DNA from: Spirochaetaceae bacterium
Lineage (GTDB): Bacteria > Spirochaetota > Spirochaetia > DSM-27196 > SKKC01
Assembly (NCBI GenBank): GCA_003554375.1
Contig: PWGF01000336.1
Coordinates: 1-7,796, forward strand
Length of the DNA stretch: 7,796 nucleotides
Direction of reading: 5' to 3'
A program made the translations under genes and the position numbers. Positions 6,549-7,796 of this stretch are shown piece after piece. Each line of letters begins with the position of its first letter. The stretch's first letter is position 1. The notes beneath the pieces are model-generated. The model was not told where the DNA came from. It did no database searches and was given only the letters and a program-made list of their open reading frames with translations.

Positions 6549-7796
6549 TCAGGAGTCGGTTCGCCGACTCCATACGCAGGTTGTAATCGAGTGTTCGGGG
6601 ATTCGAATCTCCGAGCTCACCCGCTCTTCCAAGCTCAGCGCAATGCGCCGGCTTACGTCCGTTGCGTTCAGCACTACGCAGACGAGCGAACCATCCGGGT
6701 TTTCGACCGCGGTAGCTTCCAACGGAGCCGGCTCTCCGTTGGCGGTGTCCGCGGAGATCCGAACGGCTTCCGGTTGTATGAAGCGGCTGAAATGGCCGAT
6801 ATAGGCATAGGAGCTCTGAAAGTGCAGTCGCTTCGCATCGAGATCCGCCACTACCGGAGCATCACAGTAGTTGCCGACATGGTTCGGGCCTCCGCGCTGA
6901 TCCAAGAGAAGGTTCCAGTCAAGCCATAGCGACACGCCTGCGTTCAGGTCTCCAATGATGTTATGGGCGTAGATCTCTCCCCGATCCCACCGGCCCAAGC
7001 GGACCCCGCCTTCGATGCACCCTTCCGTGAAGACGATCTCCTTCTCAGGGTAGGCTTGGTTCGTCCGGAGTACTTGGTCGAAATCGTCACCCGAATACCA
7101 GTGGATAGCGATTCCGTGGGCATACCGGGCCGCCATCGGATCGTCGAAGATTTCCTGAGCACGTGCGTACGCAAGGTCACGGTTGTGATCCCAGACGAAG
7201 ACGCGGACGTCGTCTATCCCGTGCTCGGACAGCACAGGGCCCAAATGGGCTCCCAAGAACTGGGCTTCCTCAGAGGCGGTGAACCGGCAGCTTTCCCATA
7301 CTTGGGTAGCCTCCGGCTCGTTCTGGATGGTGATACCGAAGACCTGTAATCCCGCCCCGCGCATCGCGTCGATGTACTTGGCGTAGTACCGTGCCCATGC
7401 ATCGCGATACTCCGGTAGCAAGGAGCCGCCGTTGTTCATGTCCTGGTTGGTTTTCATCCAGGCCGGCGGACTCCACGGAGAAACAAGAAGGGGAATCGAG
7501 GTGCCGGCGACTTTCGACGCGGCATGGATAAACGGCCACAGGTATTGGTTCTCCCGCTCGACGGAGAAATTCCGTAGCTCTACGTCCCCGGGAACCGAGG
7601 CGGCTGCGTAGTTGCCGAGCGAGAAATCACAGCTATTCATGTGAGTCCGGCCGTACGTGTAGCCGATTCCGCTTTTCCGGTCGAAATACGCGTTGAGTAC
7701 CTGCTGCTTCTCATCCTCGGGCAGCTGCGTCCACACCCAAGCAGCAGCCTCCGTAAACGCTCCGCCAAAGCCCCGTATCGTTTGCCGGCGCTTCTC
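6549..7796 (-). CDS. Glycoside hydrolase family 30 beta-glucanase/beta-glucosidase (5' end outside window)
   Basis: The visible 415 residues begin with EKRRQTIRGFGGAFTEAAAW, the typical first strand of the GH30 barrel. The frame is therefore open at the window edge and the GTG at 7736 is not the start; perhaps 50-100 N-terminal residues, including any signal peptide, are missing. Other GH30 landmarks are GRTHMNSCDFSLGNY, LLVSPWSPPAWMKTN, acid/base Glu in TIQNEPEATQVWESC (codon 7317-7319) and nucleophile Glu in EIVFTEGCIEGG (codon 7023-7025). They are 98 residues apart, normal for the family. A C-terminal beta-sandwich (about 6552-6770) closes the protein. GH30 members of this type (subfamilies 1 and 3) act on beta-glucosides, often beta-1,6-linked glucans. 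Next to GH16 and GH3, removal of beta-1,6 branches from laminarin is the likeliest job, but the subfamily cannot be fixed here. It is the first visible gene of the operon; its promoter lies beyond 7796. Confidence 0.92.
   Translation of the reverse strand, partial: EKRRQTIRGFGGAFTEAAAWVWTQLPEDEKQQVLNAYFDRKSGIGYTYGRTHMNSCDFSLGNYAAASVPGDVELRNFSVERENQYLWPFIHAASKVAGTSIPLLVSPWSPPAWMKTNQDMNNGGSLLPEYRDAWARYYAKYIDAMRGAGLQVFGITIQNEPEATQVWESCRFTASEEAQFLGAHLGPVLSEHGIDDVRVFVWDHNRDLAYARAQEIFDDPMAARYAHGIAIHWYSGDDFDQVLRTNQAYPEKEIVFTEGCIEGGVRLGRWDRGEIYAHNIIGDLNAGVSLWLDWNLLLDQRGGPNHVGNYCDAPVVADLDAKRLHFQSSYAYIGHFSRFIQPEAVRISADTANGEPAPLEATAVENPDGSLVCVVLNATDVSRRIALSLEERVSSEIRIPEHSITTCVWSRRTDS

Noticed and set aside
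7734..7736. GTG as the start of the GH30 gene
   Set aside because: The frame continues to the window edge with the conserved GH30 segment QTIRGFGGAFTEAAAW, so the true start is outside the window.

Overview
The window is G+C-rich bacterial DNA with two multi-gene units pointing at each other. Features suggest a diderm (Gram-negative-type) bacterium: lipoprotein signal peptides on glycan-degrading enzymes, an anti-sigma factor with one membrane segment, and exported or anchored proteins. Several proteins are rich in Asp and Glu, which would suit a saline habitat. The relaxed lipobox on the GH3 enzyme and the TIG plus transglutaminase architecture would fit a spirochaete-like lineage. That placement is an inference, and no marker gene settles the taxonomy.

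Left unit, + strand (2-2692): the 3' part of a single-pass anti-sigma-factor-like protein whose zinc motif looks degenerate; a translationally coupled, secreted protein of unknown function (493-1044); and a membrane-anchored protein with two TIG/IPT-like domains and a transglutaminase-like domain (1064-2692). In the last, the position expected to hold the catalytic Cys is Ser. The three genes are tightly packed and probably co-transcribed, presumably behind an ECF sigma gene outside the window. Together they look like an envelope or regulatory module of unknown purpose.

Convergent gap (2693-2980): no credible gene. It holds three G+C-rich direct repeat units of about 20 bp, each containing a self-complementary core, followed by an imperfect 43-bp inverted repeat.

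Right unit, - strand (transcribed from 7796 down to 2981): a GH30 glycosidase (5' end outside the window), a GH16 laminarinase-type lipoprotein with an N-terminal CBM4/9-like domain, and a GH3 exo-beta-glucosidase lipoprotein. Gaps are 28 and 51 bp and both internal genes have good Shine-Dalgarno sequences, so this is almost certainly one operon. The enzymes complement each other on a beta-1,3-glucan with beta-1,6 branches, such as laminarin. GH16 would cut the main chain, GH30 would remove or cut beta-1,6-linked glucose, and GH3 would release glucose from the oligosaccharides. No transporter or regulator for this operon lies inside the window.
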